The notes under the pieces: model-generated
What the model was told of the DNA's origin: nothing
What the model saw: only the letters and a program-made list of their open reading frames with translations
Database searches by the model: none
Made by a program: the position numbers and the translations under genes
Part shown: positions 54,741 through 63,090 of the stretch, in pieces
Position numbering within the stretch: the first letter of the stretch is position 1
Layout of the letters: each line of letters starts with the position of its first letter
Assembly (NCBI GenBank): GCA_963744305.1
Contig: CAVUTF010000039.1
Coordinates: 1-64,000, forward strand
Length of the DNA stretch: 64,000 nt
Source of the DNA: FEN-1219 sp963744305
Lineage (GTDB): Bacteria; Pseudomonadota; Gammaproteobacteria; Steroidobacterales; Rariloculaceae
Reading direction: 5' to 3'

Positions 54741-55664
54741 TTAGACGACATCAGGCGATAGCGTGTTGTGGTGCGCCCACAAACTCTTGTGCGCGTCGTG
54801 CAAGAATCTCAGCGGATCGTCGAAGCGTCGGCCCAAATCGTCCATGACGCCGGCGGCGAGAATGTCTTCGGGGCTTTCGCCTTTGCGCACGCGTTCCACG
54901 AGCCGCTCGAACAGCTTCAGCATCAGGTCGTGCTCGGCCTGAATCTCGGCGCGGCCGACCACGGGTCCGTAGGAGGGCACGACTTGGGTGCGCGCATCGG
55001 CGAGGTCGAGCAAGAGCTTCAGCGCATCGACGCGGCCGCCAAGCCAGCCGCCGCCGAACCAGTCGAGAACGGGATCACGCAACGGCGATACGGCATCGCC
55101 GACGGCGAGCACGTTCGCGTCACGAAAGAGCACGTAGATGTCGCCGTCGGTATGGGCTTCGAGCAAATGGCCGTACTCGATTCGCTCATTGCCGATCACG
55201 GTCTCGCCGCGCGTGTAGAACGTCTCGGTCGGCTGGGCTTCGCGCGGAAGCGCTTTCTCGTAGCGATCTTCCGCCGGCAGGTAATAGTCCGTCGCAAGGT
55301 GCAGCCGCGTTTTCTCGTGCGCGACGATCGTCGCCCCCGCACGTGCCAGCGCCGCGTTCGAGCCCACCTGCTCGAGGTGCCAATGCGTGTTGAACAACGT
55401 GCGGACGCGGCCGCCGGGGAGCTCGGCCAGCGCCGCGAGCACCTCGGCGCTCGACTCGGCGGCGCCGCTGTCGACGAGCACCTGGCCGTCGGCCGTCGAC
55501 ACCACGAGCACGTTGCCGCCGGCGCCGCTCAGGAGCGCGATCGCGTCCGTCACGCGCGCGACGTCGGGCTTCACGGCCGCGAAGCTCAGCCGCGCAAACG
55601 GCGGCAACGCCAGCGCGATGGCTGCGCCCAGCGCGTTTTTCAGCATCGTTCTACGATCGGTCAT
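54741..55664 (-). CDS. Metallo-beta-lactamase fold protein with altered metal motif
   Basis: 307 residues from the ATG at 55664; the frame is open upstream but overlaps the DUF1552 gene. Twin-Arg-like start (MTDRRTMLKNALGAAIALAL), so Tat or Sec export. The strand before the active site is NVLVVSTADGQVLVDSGAAE. The key motif is FNTHWHLEQVGSN: His94 and His96 are kept, but Asp and His of H-x-H-x-D-H are Glu98 and Gln99. Later sites remain (YGHLLEAHTDGDIYVLF, VLAVGDAVSP). A mono-metal or non-hydrolytic role is possible. Lies 21 bases before the intact MBL gene and 46 after DUF1552. Confidence 0.82.
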   Translation of the reverse strand: MTDRRTMLKNALGAAIALALPPFARLSFAAVKPDVARVTDAIALLSGAGGNVLVVSTADGQVLVDSGAAESSAEVLAALAELPGGRVRTLFNTHWHLEQVGSNAALARAGATIVAHEKTRLHLATDYYLPAEDRYEKALPREAQPTETFYTRGETVIGNERIEYGHLLEAHTDGDIYVLFRDANVLAVGDAVSPLRDPVLDWFGGGWLGGRVDALKLLLDLADARTQVVPSYGPVVGRAEIQAEHDLMLKLFERLVERVRKGESPEDILAAGVMDDLGRRFDDPLRFLHDAHKSLWAHHNTLSPDVV

Positions 55665-55710
55665 TCGCAAAATAGTGGGCGTCCGCTTCACGGCGTGCGC
55701 GGCGAAGCGC

Positions 55711-57057
55711 TCAGACGCCGGCGATGTCGCCCGTGCTATCCGCGAAGCTCGTGAGCTCGAGCCCCACCTTGTTGAGCACCGTGAGGTGCAGATTCGCGAG
55801 CGTCGTGTGCTCGGGCAGCATGATGTGCTGACCACCCTTGAGCGCGCCGCAGGCGCCGCCCACCAAGATGTTCGGCAAGGGATAGTTGTTGTGCCGGTCG
55901 CTGTTGCTCATGTTCGACCCGTACATGAACAGCGAGTTGTCGAGCAGCGTGCCGTCGCCGTCCGGAATCGCGGCGATCTTCGCCACGAAATCGGCGAACC
56001 GCTCCACGTGGTAGCGCTGGATCTTCACGAGCTTGAGCAGGCGCTCGCGATCGTTCGCGTGATGCGACAGCGGGTGGAACGCATCCGACACGCCGATATG
56101 GTTGTAAGTGCGGTTCGTGCCTTCCGCGACCATGATGTAGGAGGCCACGCGCGTGAGGTTCGCCTGATACGCGAGCACGATCAGGTCGAACATCAGCTTC
56201 ACTTGCTCGTCGAACGAGTCGAGCTCGCCGATCGGCGCGTCGGGCAAGGTCACGCCCGTAAGGTCGCGCTGCTCAGCCTTCTCGATACGCCGCTCGATCT
56301 CGCGCACGGTGTCGAGGTATTCGGAGAGGACCACGCGATCGCTCGCGCTCAAGTCCCGTTGCAGTTCCGTCGTGCGCTCGGAAATCAGATCGAGGATGCT
56401 CTTCGTCTGTTGTGCGATCGCCTCGCGCTCCTCGGGCGTGTCGCCTTCGCCGAATAGCTGCGTGAAGACCTTTCGCGGGTTGAACTCCATCGGCAGCGGC
56501 GACGTCGGGTTGCGGAACGAGAGCGTCGTGCTGTAGTAGCAACCGCCTCCGGACGGGCACGCGGCCACTTGAGTCGTCGTTTCCGATGCCACTTCCAGCG
56601 AGGGCAACGCGGTGTCCTGCCCGATGCGCCCGGCGATGATCTGATCGATCGTCGTCGCCATGCTCGCGCCGGTGGCCTCGCTGTCCGGACGCACGCCGCT
56701 GAGCCAGGTGGCCGGCACGAGGGAGTGCACGGAGTTCTGCGTGGCCTTGTTCTCGAGGTTGCCGAACGACGTGACGTAGCGCTTGAAGCTTTCGAGCGGC
56801 TCGAGGATCGGGCTCAGGCGAAAATCCGCACCCGCACCGGCCGGGCTCCAGTGGTCCATCTCGGGTCCGTGGGCCGTGTTCCACATGATTGCGCCGTGCG
56901 GGATATAGAAGAAGCCCGCACGCAGCTTCGGCGCGGCCGCGGTCTGTGCGAGCGCCGTGGCGGCGGGAATCATCGCGTCGAGCAGCGGCAACCCAACCGA
57001 CACGCCCATGCCCTTGAGCACGGTCCTGCGGGAAAGATGTTTCTTCGTGAGGTACAT
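55711..57057 (-). CDS. DUF1552 domain-containing protein
   Basis: 448 residues with a twin-arginine signal (KHLSRRTVLKGMGVSVGLPL, then LDAMIPAATALAQ). The mature protein starts RAGFFYIPHGAIMWNTAHGP and contains SVHSLVPATWLSGVRPDSEA, a conserved QIIAGRIGQDTALPSLEVAS, then GGGCYYSTTLSFRNPTSPLP, a helical middle and GNDGTL-like GDGTLLDNSLFMYGSNMSNS, DRHNNYPLPNILVGGACGAL. These are the marks of DUF1552, a sulfatase/alkaline-phosphatase-fold relative of DUF1501 with unknown activity. Always paired with DUF1592-type cytochromes, as here (11 bases downstream). Confidence 0.93.
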   Translation of the reverse strand: MYLTKKHLSRRTVLKGMGVSVGLPLLDAMIPAATALAQTAAAPKLRAGFFYIPHGAIMWNTAHGPEMDHWSPAGAGADFRLSPILEPLESFKRYVTSFGNLENKATQNSVHSLVPATWLSGVRPDSEATGASMATTIDQIIAGRIGQDTALPSLEVASETTTQVAACPSGGGCYYSTTLSFRNPTSPLPMEFNPRKVFTQLFGEGDTPEEREAIAQQTKSILDLISERTTELQRDLSASDRVVLSEYLDTVREIERRIEKAEQRDLTGVTLPDAPIGELDSFDEQVKLMFDLIVLAYQANLTRVASYIMVAEGTNRTYNHIGVSDAFHPLSHHANDRERLLKLVKIQRYHVERFADFVAKIAAIPDGDGTLLDNSLFMYGSNMSNSDRHNNYPLPNILVGGACGALKGGQHIMLPEHTTLANLHLTVLNKVGLELTSFADSTGDIAGV

Positions 57058-57067
57058 AGAACCTCCC

Positions 57068-59611
57068 TCAGTTTACACGCACGCCGGGCGCCGCCGCTTC
57101 GCTCGCGGCGGCTTGCTGCGCGCCGCTCGAATCTGCGTCATGCGGCAACGCCTGCAAGCGGAACGCGTCGCTCGCGACGACGCCGGCGACGAGCGCGGAG
57201 AACCGGTAGTCGTCCTTCGCCGCCGCGCGCACGATCGCGCGCACTTGCGGCATGTCTCGATACTCGATCGCTCTGCCGATCGCGTACATCAGGAGCTTCT
57301 GCGTGAGCGCTTGCACGAACTGATCCGGACGGCGGAGCAGCGCCTGCTTGAGCTCGACCGGACCCTTCACGGCAATGCCTCCCGGGAGCACTGTCGCTGC
57401 GTCGATCGGCTCGCCGGCCGCCTCATCGAACTCGCGCCACTGGCCCGTGGCGGTGAAGTTTTCGAGCGCGAGGCCGTAGGGGTCGATCACGCCGTGGCAC
57501 GCGTTGCAGGTCTGATCTGCTCGATGTTGCTCGAGCCGCGCGCGGATGGTTTTCGGCCGCTCGCCCGCGGGCGTAGTGAGATCCGTCTCGACGTTCGGCG
57601 GCGGCGGCGTTGGCGGCGTGCCCATGAGCTTGTCGAGCACCCAGGCGCCGCGCAGCACGGGCGACGTGCGATCGCCGTACGAAGTGCGAAGCAGCGCCGC
57701 ACCCTTGCCGAGCAGCCCGTAGCGGGTCTCGTCGGCGAGCGTCACGCGCCGGAACTGCGGCCCGCGAACGGACGTGATCCCGTAATGGCGCGCGAGCCGC
57801 TCGTTCAAGAACGTATGATCGGCCGTCAATATTTCCTGCACGTTGCGGTCTTCGAGCAGGATGCTCGAAAGGAACAGCGTAAGCTCCGTCGCGAAATCTT
57901 CGCGCAGCTCGTCGCTGAATTCGGGAAACAGGCGCTCGTCGGGATCCACCGCGTCGAGCTCGTCGAGATTGAGCCAGCCGAGCGCAAACTCCTTCACGAG
58001 CGTCGCGGCGCGCGGATCGTCCAGCATGCGCTGCGCCTGGGCCTGCAGGACGCCGCTACCGCGCAATTTGCCCGCGGCGGCGAGCTCGAGAAGCTCGTCG
58101 TCCGGACCTTGGCTCCACAAGAAAAACGACAGCCGCGAGGCGAGCTGCAAATCGTTGAGCGCGTACGCCTCGCTTGCCCCGGCGTCCTGCGGCGGCACGA
58201 TTGCGCGGTAGAGGAAATCGGGACTCGCGAGAACGGCGGTGACCAATTGCTCGATGCCCGCGTCGAACGACCCGCGCGCGGCACGGCCCGCTTCGAAAAA
58301 CGGCATGAGGCGGTCGACATCGTCCTGCTCAACGGGCCGGCGGAACGCGCGCCGTGCTAGGTTCGCGGTGATGCGCTGCGCGCACTCGCGTTCGTCAGCG
58401 TCAGTCTCGGGCTGGCAAACGAAGATCTTCTCGCGGCTTGCGGTGCGCGACAACACCGTGTGGCCGAACGGACCCGCGAGCTGAATTCCGCCGATCACGC
58501 GCGGCACGCGCATCATGCCCGTGAAGCTGAAGCCGCCGTACGGAGTGAACCCGAAGATCGGCTCGTCGGTGGACGCGCGTGCGCGCTCGATGAACGTGAC
58601 CACCACCTCGTGCACGCCGGCCGTGACTTGCACGGGGATGTTGGCGAAGCGCTGCATGATTTGCGCGCGCGCAGGCGCGCCGCCGCGATCGACGAGCTCA
58701 AGATCCGCTGGGCCGCCGAGCTTCGCCCGAAACACTTCGGCGCGATCGAGCAACATCACGAGCGTGTGCTCGGTTTCGAGCGAGCGCGGGTAGAGGCCCA
58801 CGTCGAGATCCGTTAGCGTGATGCGGTATTCGCCGTCCGCCGGAAAACTGTGCTTGAACGAGGTTCCGCCGCGAGTGCCGAGCGGCATGCCGTCAACGTA
58901 TCCGTCTTGATCTCCGCCCGGCGGCGGGAAATACGCGCTCGCGAGCTTCGGCTTCTCTTCGCCGATGGCGAGCCGTGCGACGGTGCGCGCGACACTGATG
59001 TATTGCTCGAGGAAGGCCGGGGACACGGAGAGCGCGGCGGCGATGTTCGTGAAGCCGTCGACCTCGATTTCGTTCGGCAAGTACTTCGCGGCGTCGATTT
59101 CGACGCCCAAAAGATCCTGCACGGCGAGCGCGTACTCGGTCCGATTCAGACGTTGAATCGGAACGTGGCCTGCCGCGAGCTCGGGCGCGTGCTCGTCGAT
59201 CGATGCCTCGATGAAGCTCACGAGCCCATCGAGCGCTCGTTGCTCGGGTTGCGGATTGCCGGGCGGCGGCATCTGCCGTCCGCGCAGCTTGCGAACCGCC
59301 GCTTCGAACACTTCGGCCTTCTCGGGAATGGCTTCCGGGCTCAAACCCTCGAGCACGAGGTCGCCGGTTGCCTCGGCTGCGTTGTGGCACTCGGTGCAGT
59401 AGCTCTGGACCACGGCCCAGTGCTGCTCGGAGCGGTCGAAAATGAGGCCTTGATGGTAGGCAACGCCGGCGCCGCGGAGCACGAGCCGCCCGCGATGACT
59501 GCGCCGACAATCGCCAAGGACGTCGCAGCACAGGCATTCAGAAAGAATAGGTGGCCGATTCAGTCCAGTCCAGCCGGCACGCAGCCAATAGGTGTGCGCG
59601 AGGTCGCCCAA
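57068..59611 (-). CDS. DUF1592/DUF1588 family cytochrome-like protein (PSCyt type), N terminus uncertain
   Basis: Up to 847 residues. Near residue 70 SYCTECHNAAEATGDLVLEG gives one CxxCH heme site. Then in order: DUF1587 (IQRLNRTEYALAVQDLLGVE), a carbohydrate-binding-like beta domain, DUF1595 (ANLARRAFRRPVEQDDVDRL), DUF1592 (SRLSFFLWSQGPDDELLELA), DUF1588 (GAALLRTSYGDRTSPVLRGA, then CNACHGVIDPYGLALENF with a second CxxCH) and DUF1585. A better signal peptide (LFFLNACAATSLAIVGAVIA) lies in another frame around 59,480-59,540, so a frameshift near 59,460 probably hides the true N terminus. Common in Planctomycetes and Acidobacteria and in some Gammaproteobacteria. Likely a periplasmic redox partner of DUF1552. 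Confidence 0.9.
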   Translation of the reverse strand: MGDLAHTYWLRAGWTGLNRPPILSECLCCDVLGDCRRSHRGRLVLRGAGVAYHQGLIFDRSEQHWAVVQSYCTECHNAAEATGDLVLEGLSPEAIPEKAEVFEAAVRKLRGRQMPPPGNPQPEQRALDGLVSFIEASIDEHAPELAAGHVPIQRLNRTEYALAVQDLLGVEIDAAKYLPNEIEVDGFTNIAAALSVSPAFLEQYISVARTVARLAIGEEKPKLASAYFPPPGGDQDGYVDGMPLGTRGGTSFKHSFPADGEYRITLTDLDVGLYPRSLETEHTLVMLLDRAEVFRAKLGGPADLELVDRGGAPARAQIMQRFANIPVQVTAGVHEVVVTFIERARASTDEPIFGFTPYGGFSFTGMMRVPRVIGGIQLAGPFGHTVLSRTASREKIFVCQPETDADERECAQRITANLARRAFRRPVEQDDVDRLMPFFEAGRAARGSFDAGIEQLVTAVLASPDFLYRAIVPPQDAGASEAYALNDLQLASRLSFFLWSQGPDDELLELAAAGKLRGSGVLQAQAQRMLDDPRAATLVKEFALGWLNLDELDAVDPDERLFPEFSDELREDFATELTLFLSSILLEDRNVQEILTADHTFLNERLARHYGITSVRGPQFRRVTLADETRYGLLGKGAALLRTSYGDRTSPVLRGAWVLDKLMGTPPTPPPPNVETDLTTPAGERPKTIRARLEQHRADQTCNACHGVIDPYGLALENFTATGQWREFDEAAGEPIDAATVLPGGIAVKGPVELKQALLRRPDQFVQALTQKLLMYAIGRAIEYRDMPQVRAIVRAAAKDDYRFSALVAGVVASDAFRLQALPHDADSSGAQQAAASEAAAPGVRVN

Positions 59612-59720
59612 GCCAGAGCGACCTTCGAATCGAGCTCGAGCGAAAGCTTCTCGGGGCGAAAGCCGCTGAACGCGCCGCGGAGGGCTTTATCGCCTTAGCG
59701 CATAGAATAAGGAGAGCGTT

Positions 59721-60026
59721 ATGTACGATCCATCGATCGTGCGCACTTCCACCGGCGGGGAACTGCGCCCGCCGCCCGGCATTGCGCTAACGATGCCGCA
59801 GGCCGCGGCAGAAGCGTACCCGGCCAGCGCCGCTCAGTTCGCGCTCGCCGCGAAATCGCCGCCCTTCATGAAGGTCATCTTGTCGAGATCAAAGTGCCGC
59901 CGCATCGCTTCGCGAACGTCGTCCGCCGTCAGCGCGCGCACGCGCTCCTCGAGCTGCGCGTCCCAAGCCATCGTGCGTTCGTTGTGCGTGCCCGAGACGA
60001 GCATGCCGGTCAAAGCTCCGTCCTGA
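59721..60026 (+). CDS. Small open frame with strong ribosome binding site, unproven
   Basis: The ATG at 59721 is preceded at 5 bases by aaggag. The first 38 codons (MYDPSIVRTSTGGELRPP, then PGIALTMPQAAAEAYPAS) lie in otherwise free sequence; the rest runs antisense into the M16 gene end and is probably not conserved. This could be a small protein, the leftover 5' end of a lost gene, or chance. It is divergent from the DUF1592 gene. Confidence 0.25.
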   Translation: MYDPSIVRTSTGGELRPPPGIALTMPQAAAEAYPASAAQFALAAKSPPFMKVILSRSKCRRIASRTSSAVSARTRSSSCASQAIVRSLCVPETSMPVKAPS

Positions 60027-62581
60027 CTGCGAGAAATTTGGCGGCCCTGCAACCAGCTGTCCTTCCCGGTGGCGACCTCCTCGTCGGTGTAGCCCTCCGT
60101 AAGCACCGTGGTTAGCTCGTCGCGAAACGACGCCTCGACGCGCGCGGCGTTTTGCGGCGCCGAGATCGCGTTCACGCTGAAGCGCGCGCCGTCGACCTTC
60201 GCCTGCGCGCTGAAGCTCGAGCCGACGCCGTAGCTCAAGCCCTCGCGGCCGCGGATGCGGCTGAACAGCCGCGAGCTCGCTCCTTGGCCGAGCAGGTAGT
60301 TGCCGAGCACGAGCGCGGGAAAGTCGGCGTGCTCGTCAGTCATCTTGATCGGCATCCCGGCGAGGAAAAATGCGTTCTCCTTGTCCGGCGTCTCGAACAC
60401 CTGCTCCACGGGCGCGATTTCGGGGCTCGGATACGGGTTCGGGATTTCCTTGTACGGCTTGGGACTGCGCCAACCGTCCAGCTTCTCGGCGAGCAGCTGC
60501 CGGACTGCTTCCGGATCGAAGTCGCCTACGACGACGACCTCGGCATTCGACGCGCCGTAAAACGCACGGTGAAACTCGCGCAAGCGATCGGCTGAGAGAT
60601 CCGCGTACGAGGCGATATCCTCCTCGATCGTCGCCACGTAGCGTACGTCTCGCGGCTCGTAGTTCTGCGCGGCGTGGCGGCCAAACGCCCGCTGCACGAT
60701 CGCCTGCGGCTCGCTTCTCGATGCTTCGAGTCCCGCAAGCTGCTGATTGCTTAGCGTGTCGAGCTCGCCTTCCGGGAACGCGGGTGAGCGCAGCACTTCT
60801 ATCGCAAGCTCGAGCACCGGCAGCAGCTCCTGCCGCTTGGTCTGAGCGTTTGCGAAAACCGCGCCGACGCCGCCGCCGACGTTGAGCTGGCTCTGCCGCC
60901 GCGCGAGCTCGTCCTGAATCTCCTGGCGCGATCGCTCCGTGGTGCCGCGCATGAGCATCTGCGCCGTCATCGGCGCGACATCCGCGTACCCGCGCAGGCT
61001 ATCCTCGTCGCCGAAGTTGAGCCGTATCGCCGCATTGACGGCGTCGCCGCGTGTTTCCTTCGGCAGCATCACGAGCTTGATGCCTCCCGGAAGCGTGACG
61101 CGCGTGGTGCGCGCGTCGATGTTGGCGGGCGACGGATCGAATGCCTCGCCTTCGGAGCGCGCCTGGTCGCCCGCATAGCCTTGCAGCATCGCCGCAAGAT
61201 CGGGCTTTTCCGGAATCTCGGCGCGGTCGGGTTGTCCCGGCATGAACAGGCCGACGGTGCGGTTCGACGCCTTTAGGTATTGCAACGCGGTGCGCTGCGC
61301 GTCTTCCGGCGTCACGGCCCGGACTCGATCGCGGTCGAGAAACATTAGGCGCCAGTCGCCGATCGAGGCCCAGGTGCAGAGCTGAATTGCGACGGCCTGA
61401 GAGTTGTTCATTGTCTGATCGAAGAACGACAGCGCGCGGTTCTTCGCGCGGTCCACTTCCTCGGCCGTGATCGGATTGGCGCGCAAGTCGTCGAGCGTTG
61501 CGAACATCGCGTCGCGTGCTTGCTCGAGCGATGCGTCTTGGCGAACGACGGCGACGAGGATCAGCAGTCCCGGATCTCGGAGCTGCAGCGTCTGGACGCC
61601 GACTTGAGAGGCAAGCCCCTTCTCGACGAGCGCTTTGTAGAGCCGGCCGGACGGCGCGTCGGTGAGCACGCTCGTAGCGATCTGCAGCGGCACGAAATCC
61701 GTGTGCGCGCCGGCGGCTACGTGGTAACCGGCCATCAAGAGCTGGATGTCGCCGACTCGGCGCACGAGCACTTCGCGCTCGCCGTCCTGGGTCGGCTCCT
61801 GCGTGTAGTTTTCCTCGAGAACGCGCTGCGGCCGCGGTATCGCGCCGAAGTGCTTGTCGATGAGCGCGAGCGTTTGCGGCTCCTCGATGCGCCCGGCAAC
61901 GACGAGCACGGCGTTGTCGGGCTGATAGAACTTGCGATAGAAGGCCTGCAGGCGCTCGATCGGCACGTTCTCGATGTCGCTGCGGCTGCCGATGGGCGTG
62001 TTGCCGTACGCGTGCCAGATGTACGCGGTGGAAAGCACTCGCTCGAACAGCACGCGCGAGGGATTGTTCTCGCCGGATTCGAATTCGTTGCGCACCACCG
62101 TCATCTCGGTATCGAGGTCCTTTTGGGCGACGAACGAATTGATCATTCGGTCCGACTCGAGGTCGAACGCCCAGTCGAGGTTCTCCTCGCTCGCATCGAA
62201 CGTTTCGAAGTAATTCGTCCGGTCCCACGCGGTCGAGCCGTTGAACTGCGCGCCGTGGTCTTGGAGCTCCGAGATGATGTCTGCGTGCCGCGTCGATCCT
62301 TTGAAAAGCATGTGCTCGAGCAGATGCGCCATGCCAGTCTCGCCATAGCTCTCGTGCGCCGAGCCGACGAGATACGTCATGTTCACCGTGATCGTAGCTT
62401 TCGATGGATCGCGAAACAGCAGCACTTGCAAGCCGTTGGCGAGCCGATACTCCGTGATGCCTTCCACCGAGGTGACTCGCTCGACGCCGTCAGGCAACGC
62501 GACTTGTGCGCGCGCAACGGAAATGCTGCACAGCACTAACACGACCGAAATGATCTGCAACGAGCGCGCAAACGTTTTCAT
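59834..62581 (-). CDS. M16 family zinc metallopeptidase (two-domain)
   Basis: 915 residues with a signal peptide (LQIISVVLVLCSISVARA). The first domain has the inverted zinc motif HLLEH (residues 86-90) in GMAHLLEHMLFKGSTRHADI, and the third ligand Glu in MTVVRNEFESGENNP. The second half repeats the fold without the motif (RVTLPGGIKLVMLPKETRGD, MTAQMLMRGTTERSRQEIQD), as in pitrilysin-like enzymes where the C half forms the chamber. QGASSRLFSRIRGREGLSYG is the conserved R/Y pair that binds substrate. It would degrade peptides in the periplasm. gaggaaa lies just before the ATG. Divergent from the efflux adaptor gene. Confidence 0.94.
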   Translation of the reverse strand: MKTFARSLQIISVVLVLCSISVARAQVALPDGVERVTSVEGITEYRLANGLQVLLFRDPSKATITVNMTYLVGSAHESYGETGMAHLLEHMLFKGSTRHADIISELQDHGAQFNGSTAWDRTNYFETFDASEENLDWAFDLESDRMINSFVAQKDLDTEMTVVRNEFESGENNPSRVLFERVLSTAYIWHAYGNTPIGSRSDIENVPIERLQAFYRKFYQPDNAVLVVAGRIEEPQTLALIDKHFGAIPRPQRVLEENYTQEPTQDGEREVLVRRVGDIQLLMAGYHVAAGAHTDFVPLQIATSVLTDAPSGRLYKALVEKGLASQVGVQTLQLRDPGLLILVAVVRQDASLEQARDAMFATLDDLRANPITAEEVDRAKNRALSFFDQTMNNSQAVAIQLCTWASIGDWRLMFLDRDRVRAVTPEDAQRTALQYLKASNRTVGLFMPGQPDRAEIPEKPDLAAMLQGYAGDQARSEGEAFDPSPANIDARTTRVTLPGGIKLVMLPKETRGDAVNAAIRLNFGDEDSLRGYADVAPMTAQMLMRGTTERSRQEIQDELARRQSQLNVGGGVGAVFANAQTKRQELLPVLELAIEVLRSPAFPEGELDTLSNQQLAGLEASRSEPQAIVQRAFGRHAAQNYEPRDVRYVATIEEDIASYADLSADRLREFHRAFYGASNAEVVVVGDFDPEAVRQLLAEKLDGWRSPKPYKEIPNPYPSPEIAPVEQVFETPDKENAFFLAGMPIKMTDEHADFPALVLGNYLLGQGASSRLFSRIRGREGLSYGVGSSFSAQAKVDGARFSVNAISAPQNAARVEASFRDELTTVLTEGYTDEEVATGKDSWLQGRQISRSQDGALTGMLVSGTHNERTMAWDAQLEERVRALTADDVREAMRRHFDLDKMTFMKGGDFAASAN

Positions 62582-63090
62582 GACGTTTTTCCTCGCGTTG
62601 GCGTCTTACCAAGTACAGTAGCACAGCAGCGAAACGTGCCTTAGCGTGCCATCCGCCCCGTGCGCGCGAGTCTCTGCCACACCACTCCTCATCATTCGCG
62701 TCGCGCGGTGTTCAGGCGTATATTTTCGGACCAAGGGCTGGATCTGACCTCACACAGTCAACAGCTTTGCCAAACTGGCCGTCCACCAAACCCTGCGGGG
62801 TCGGGCGTGACGCCAGATGCTTGGAACCGGGGCCGGTAGTGAGCAGAGCCAGCCCTTTTCTCTGTGCGCAGCGAGCGCAACCGCCCAACACCGTCCTCCC
62901 CCGCGTCTTGGCGTCGCGTCCGCGAACCGCTGATCCGCATGGGTGTTCAGAGCGGACCGGGTGCGGATAGCAACAGGCTTCAGCGGGCCCGGCTCGCAGT
63001 CGGCCTAGATCAAGAAATGTTCAGCCAACGGACCGCGACTCGTGTGCTATAACTGCCCCATATATCGGATTACCTTGAGATTATCGAGTG
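62582..63090. other. Divergent intergenic region
   Basis: 509 bases between the M16 gene start and the efflux adaptor start. A tataact at about 63,048-63,054 is a possible -10 element for the adaptor gene. Several frames are open but without motifs or ribosome binding sites. I see no operator palindrome or RNA. Confidence 0.4.
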
